The notes beneath the pieces are model-generated. The model saw only the letters and a program-made list of their open reading frames with translations. It made no database searches and was not told the origin of the DNA. DNA of 8,986 nt, from contig JANWHF010000045.1 of NCBI GenBank assembly GCA_025450555.1, forward strand, positions 1 through 8,986. Reading direction: 5' to 3'. The position numbers were made by a program, and so were the translations under genes. This DNA is from Tepidisphaeraceae bacterium. Lineage in GTDB: Bacteria; Planctomycetota; Phycisphaerae; Tepidisphaerales; Tepidisphaeraceae. Within the stretch, counting starts at the first letter, position 1, and the number at the start of each line of letters is the position of its first letter. This document shows, piece after piece, positions 6,846 through 8,986 of the stretch.

Positions 6846-6851
6846 CCGTCT

Positions 6852-8519
6852 TTGCATCGCCTGGCCAAATCCTCTTCGACGCTGAAAGCCGCTCGCAAGC
6901 CGCGATCGGCTCCCAAAGCTTCCGCGCCTCCGTCCGAATTGCGCCTGGCGGCCATCGACGTTGGCTCCAACAGCATCCACATGGTGATCGCACAAGTGGA
7001 TGGGGATGGCGGCGTCACCACGCTCTGGCGAATGAAAGAGATGGTGGGTCTCGGGCGCATCAGCTTTCCGTCGCGCAGGCTTTCGATGGAAGCAATGGAT
7101 CGCGCCGTTGCAACGCTCCGCCGATTTCAACAGGAAACCCAACGCCGGCAATGTGAAAAGGTGATTGCCGTCGCCACCAGCGCGGTCCGTGAAGCGGAAA
7201 ATGGCGGCGATTTTGTCGAACGCGTGCGCCGTGAGCTCCGGCTTCCCCTGCGCGTGATCAGCGCGCGCGAGGAGGCAAGGCTGATTTATCTCGGTGTCCG
7301 CCATGCCGTCGATCTGGAGCATATCCGCGACGGGCCGGTGCTTATCATTGACGTGGGTGGAGGCAGCGTCGAATTCATTGTTGCGGATGCGGCGCGTCCC
7401 TTGCTTTTGGAGAGTCGAAAGCTCGGCGCGGCGAGAATGACCGCGCGCTATATCAAATCCGATCCGATCAGCCCTGAAGATCTTAAGACGCTTTTGCGCA
7501 ACTACGACGCCGAGCTAGCGCCTCTTTGCGAGCGAATTCTCGCGCTCAAGCCGCGCCATGCGATCGGCACCAGCGGGACGATTGAAAACCTCGCCGCCAT
7601 GTCGCTCAAATGGGCCAGCGCGAAATCGGCAGATGGGCAATCGAGCGATCATCACAAGCTTGGATCGGCCGGATGGATTGAAAAAGATGCGCTCTCGCGC
7701 CTCGTGAGCCGGCTGGTCGAGAGCGATTCAAAGAATCGCCGGCATATCGATGGGCTGGATGAAAAGCGCCAGGACCAGATCGTCGCCGGCGCACTTTTGG
7801 TGCATGAACTGTTTCATCGGCTGGGCCTGAATCGAATGGCGCTGAGCAATGGGGCAATGCGCGAGGGAATTCTGGCTGACTACATGTCGCGCCATATTCC
7901 CGATCTGAAGATCCGCCGAGAAGTGCCCGATCCGCGCCGACGGGCTGTGTTGGATCTGGCACGTCGCTGCAACTGGAACCAGGAGCATTCGGAGCATGTG
8001 GCGATGCTCTGCCGGCAGCTCTTCGATGCCCTGCGCCCGCTTCATCACCTTGGGCCGCGCCAGCGATCTCTTCTGGAGTTCGCGGCATTGCTGCACGACA
8101 TCGGCTGGCACGTTGCCGCGAAGGGGCATCATAAGCACAGCATGTACCTGATCCTCCATGGCGGGCTGAAAGGATTTACGCCGGAAGAGCTGGCCATCAT
8201 CGGCAACATCGCGCGCTATCACCGAAAATCTCCGCCTTCGGTGAGTCATGAATCGTTTGCTTCTCTTTCGGCTGCGGCACGAAAAGTGGTGCGGGTGGGG
8301 GCGGCGATTCTCAGAATTGCCGATGGTTTGGATCGAACGCATTGTGGCGTCGTGCATGGGGTCCGTGCCAAAATCGGAAAGAATAAAATCCGCTTGCGCA
8401 TCGATGGCCGAGGCGATCTGGAACTGGAGCTTTGGGCCGCCCGACGAAAGATGGGCCTGTTTTCGGACGTTTTCCAGCGGAGCCTATCGTTTGACCTGCC
8501 GGACCCCAAACGCACCTGA
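6852..8519 (+). CDS. ppx: Exopolyphosphatase (Ppx/GppA family) with C-terminal HD domain
   Basis: An actin-fold phosphohydrolase that removes terminal phosphate from polyphosphate, or possibly from pppGpp. From the chosen start (555 residues), residues about 33-325 carry the Ppx/GppA signatures: AAIDVGSNSIH phosphate loop 1 (33-43), ATSAVREA (108-115), SAREEARLIYLG with the likely catalytic Glu (137-148), IDVGGGSVEF loop 2 (166-175) and GTSGTIEN (239-246). After a helical linker comes an HD-type domain: HSEHV (379-383), LLHDIGWH (413-420), HHKHS (426-430) and ARYHR (454-458), then a short beta-rich tail. The length is normal for the long, HD-containing Ppx class. The TTG at 6852 has GGAGG (6841-6845) at ideal six-base spacing; TTG 6831 is the alternative, and a TGA at 6819-6821 bounds the frame. 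Residues 2-31 are a Lys/Arg/Ser/Ala-rich extension. ppk1 follows, supporting a polyphosphate role. Confidence 0.92.
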   Translation: MHRLAKSSSTLKAARKPRSAPKASAPPSELRLAAIDVGSNSIHMVIAQVDGDGGVTTLWRMKEMVGLGRISFPSRRLSMEAMDRAVATLRRFQQETQRRQCEKVIAVATSAVREAENGGDFVERVRRELRLPLRVISAREEARLIYLGVRHAVDLEHIRDGPVLIIDVGGGSVEFIVADAARPLLLESRKLGAARMTARYIKSDPISPEDLKTLLRNYDAELAPLCERILALKPRHAIGTSGTIENLAAMSLKWASAKSADGQSSDHHKLGSAGWIEKDALSRLVSRLVESDSKNRRHIDGLDEKRQDQIVAGALLVHELFHRLGLNRMALSNGAMREGILADYMSRHIPDLKIRREVPDPRRRAVLDLARRCNWNQEHSEHVAMLCRQLFDALRPLHHLGPRQRSLLEFAALLHDIGWHVAAKGHHKHSMYLILHGGLKGFTPEELAIIGNIARYHRKSPPSVSHESFASLSAAARKVVRVGAAILRIADGLDRTHCGVVHGVRAKIGKNKIRLRIDGRGDLELELWAARRKMGLFSDVFQRSLSFDLPDPKRT

Positions 8520-8696
8520 AATCACGTTGCCCTTGCGCTAAGATCTGGTTTAGAGTGCATGAATTGTAATGGGGGCTACTTGCGGCCCATGGGCCGCGAC
8601 GGTTAATCCTTCAAGCACGTGACACGCCACGCCGATGGAGAATTACGGGTTCCGCGCCTGAGTGCTGAATCTGAGGGCCTGAGGGATCCGTTTCCC
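8520..8696 (+). promoter_or_regulatory. ppx-ppk1 intergenic region with weak promoter candidate
   Basis: The 177 bp between the ppx stop and the ppk1 ATG is long compared with gaps elsewhere in the window, which suggests ppk1 has its own promoter. A weak sigma-70-like candidate is TTGCCC (8527-8532), an 18-base spacer, and TAGAGT (8551-8556), each about four of six matches. The perfect palindrome at 8582-8597 lies just downstream of it. No T-run terminator is seen after ppx. A GTG at 8619 opens the ppk1 frame earlier than the chosen ATG, so part of this stretch (8619-8696) may be coding. I do not recognise a Pho box. Confidence 0.25.
8582..8597. repeat. Perfect 16-bp palindrome upstream of ppk1
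   Basis: GCGGCCCATGGGCCGC is identical to its reverse complement across all 16 bases. It lies 100 bp upstream of the ppk1 start codon and about 26 bp downstream of a possible -10. With no loop and no following T-run it is unlikely to be an intrinsic terminator. A dimeric regulator's operator, a short hairpin in the 5' leader, or a genome-wide over-represented palindrome are the options. Confidence 0.55.
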
Positions 8697-8986
8697 ATGA
8701 TCTTACCGTTGACCAGTCAAACCACACGGCCCGACCGTGCAGGGGGGCCGTCTGTCGCAGCCGATTCCGGCAGCACCAGCGCCCAACCCATCAGTGGCGA
8801 ATTCCTCAATCGCGAGCTGAGCTGGCTTCAATTCAACCGTCGCGTTCTCCATGAGGCGGTGGACCCGCGCACGCCGCTGCTCGAGCGCGTGCGATTTCTG
8901 GAAATCTTCACGTCGAACCTCGACGAGTTTTTCATGAAGCGCGTGGGCGGCCTGCGCCGCCAGATCGTGGCCGGCGTGGTTTCGCA
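8697..8986 (+). CDS. ppk1: Polyphosphate kinase 1, N-terminal part, 3' end outside window
   Basis: Only the first 96 codons are present. PPK1 reversibly transfers the gamma-phosphate of ATP to a growing polyphosphate chain. After a weakly conserved leader of about 37 residues, the sequence enters the family's N-terminal domain: NRELSWLQFNRRVLHEA, then PLLERVRFLEIFTSNLDEFFMKRVGGLR, which is nearly diagnostic for PPK1. The catalytic histidines lie beyond the window. The start at ATG 8697 has GAGGG (8681-8685) about 11 bases upstream, a loose fit. The frame stays open upstream to GTG 8619 (26 more residues, bounded by TAA at 8604-8606), so the true N-terminus is uncertain. It follows the exopolyphosphatase gene on the same strand, making a synthesis-breakdown pair. 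Confidence 0.95.
   Translation, partial: MILPLTSQTTRPDRAGGPSVAADSGSTSAQPISGEFLNRELSWLQFNRRVLHEAVDPRTPLLERVRFLEIFTSNLDEFFMKRVGGLRRQIVAGVVS

Noticed and set aside
6798..7322. 174-codon minus-strand frame
   Set aside because: Antisense to the ppx N-terminal domain, no recognisable family.
7728..8357. 209-codon minus-strand frame
   Set aside because: Antisense to the ppx HD domain; its His-rich look is the complement of the ppx codons.
1..8986. CRISPR array, toxin-antitoxin pair, insertion sequence or phage genes
   Set aside because: No regularly spaced direct repeats, no transposase or integrase motifs and no paired small genes were found; the window reads as ordinary chromosomal metabolism and surface-glycan genes.

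Overview
The window (about 57-58% GC by eye, dense coding, GTG and TTG starts in use) looks like the chromosome of a Gram-negative-type bacterium. I see no transposase, integrase, tRNA, rRNA or CRISPR array. A Planctomycetota or similar PVC/environmental lineage is my best guess, from the Hsp70-like protein with a DUF3731-type C-terminus and the HAD-UbiA fusion, but the sequence alone does not settle the phylum.

Layout. (1) 2-514 (+): the 3' end of an Hsp70-like gene, whose stop codon lies 4 bases from that of the convergent block. (2) 519-3518 (-): a tight three-gene operon read leftwards, encoding an ABC-2 polysaccharide permease (Wzm type), an ABC ATPase with a C-terminal Wzt-like glycan-binding domain, and a SAM-dependent methyltransferase. 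Junctions are an 11-bp overlap and an 8-bp gap, so the three products probably act as one unit. (3) 3519-3906: a 388-bp divergent intergenic region with no convincing gene and two short inverted repeats. (4) 3907-6762 (+): a HAD phosphatase-UbiA prenyltransferase fusion followed 33 bp later by a GlcE-like FAD-binding oxidase. (5) 6852-8986 (+): a Ppx/GppA-type exopolyphosphatase with a C-terminal HD domain, then, after 177 bp containing a perfect 16-bp palindrome, the 5' end of polyphosphate kinase ppk1.

How the genes may work together. The left half is a glycan-export module. Its permease / ATPase-with-binding-domain / methyltransferase set resembles ABC-exported O-antigens in which a methylated chain end is recognised by the Wzt C-terminal domain. 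The divergent HAD-UbiA protein carries the hallmarks of decaprenyl-phosphate phosphoribosyltransferase-like enzymes fused to a phosphatase, so with the FAD oxidase it could form a short route to a polyprenyl-phosphate-linked pentose donor. That link is inference. The right end is a separate polyphosphate synthesis/degradation pair.
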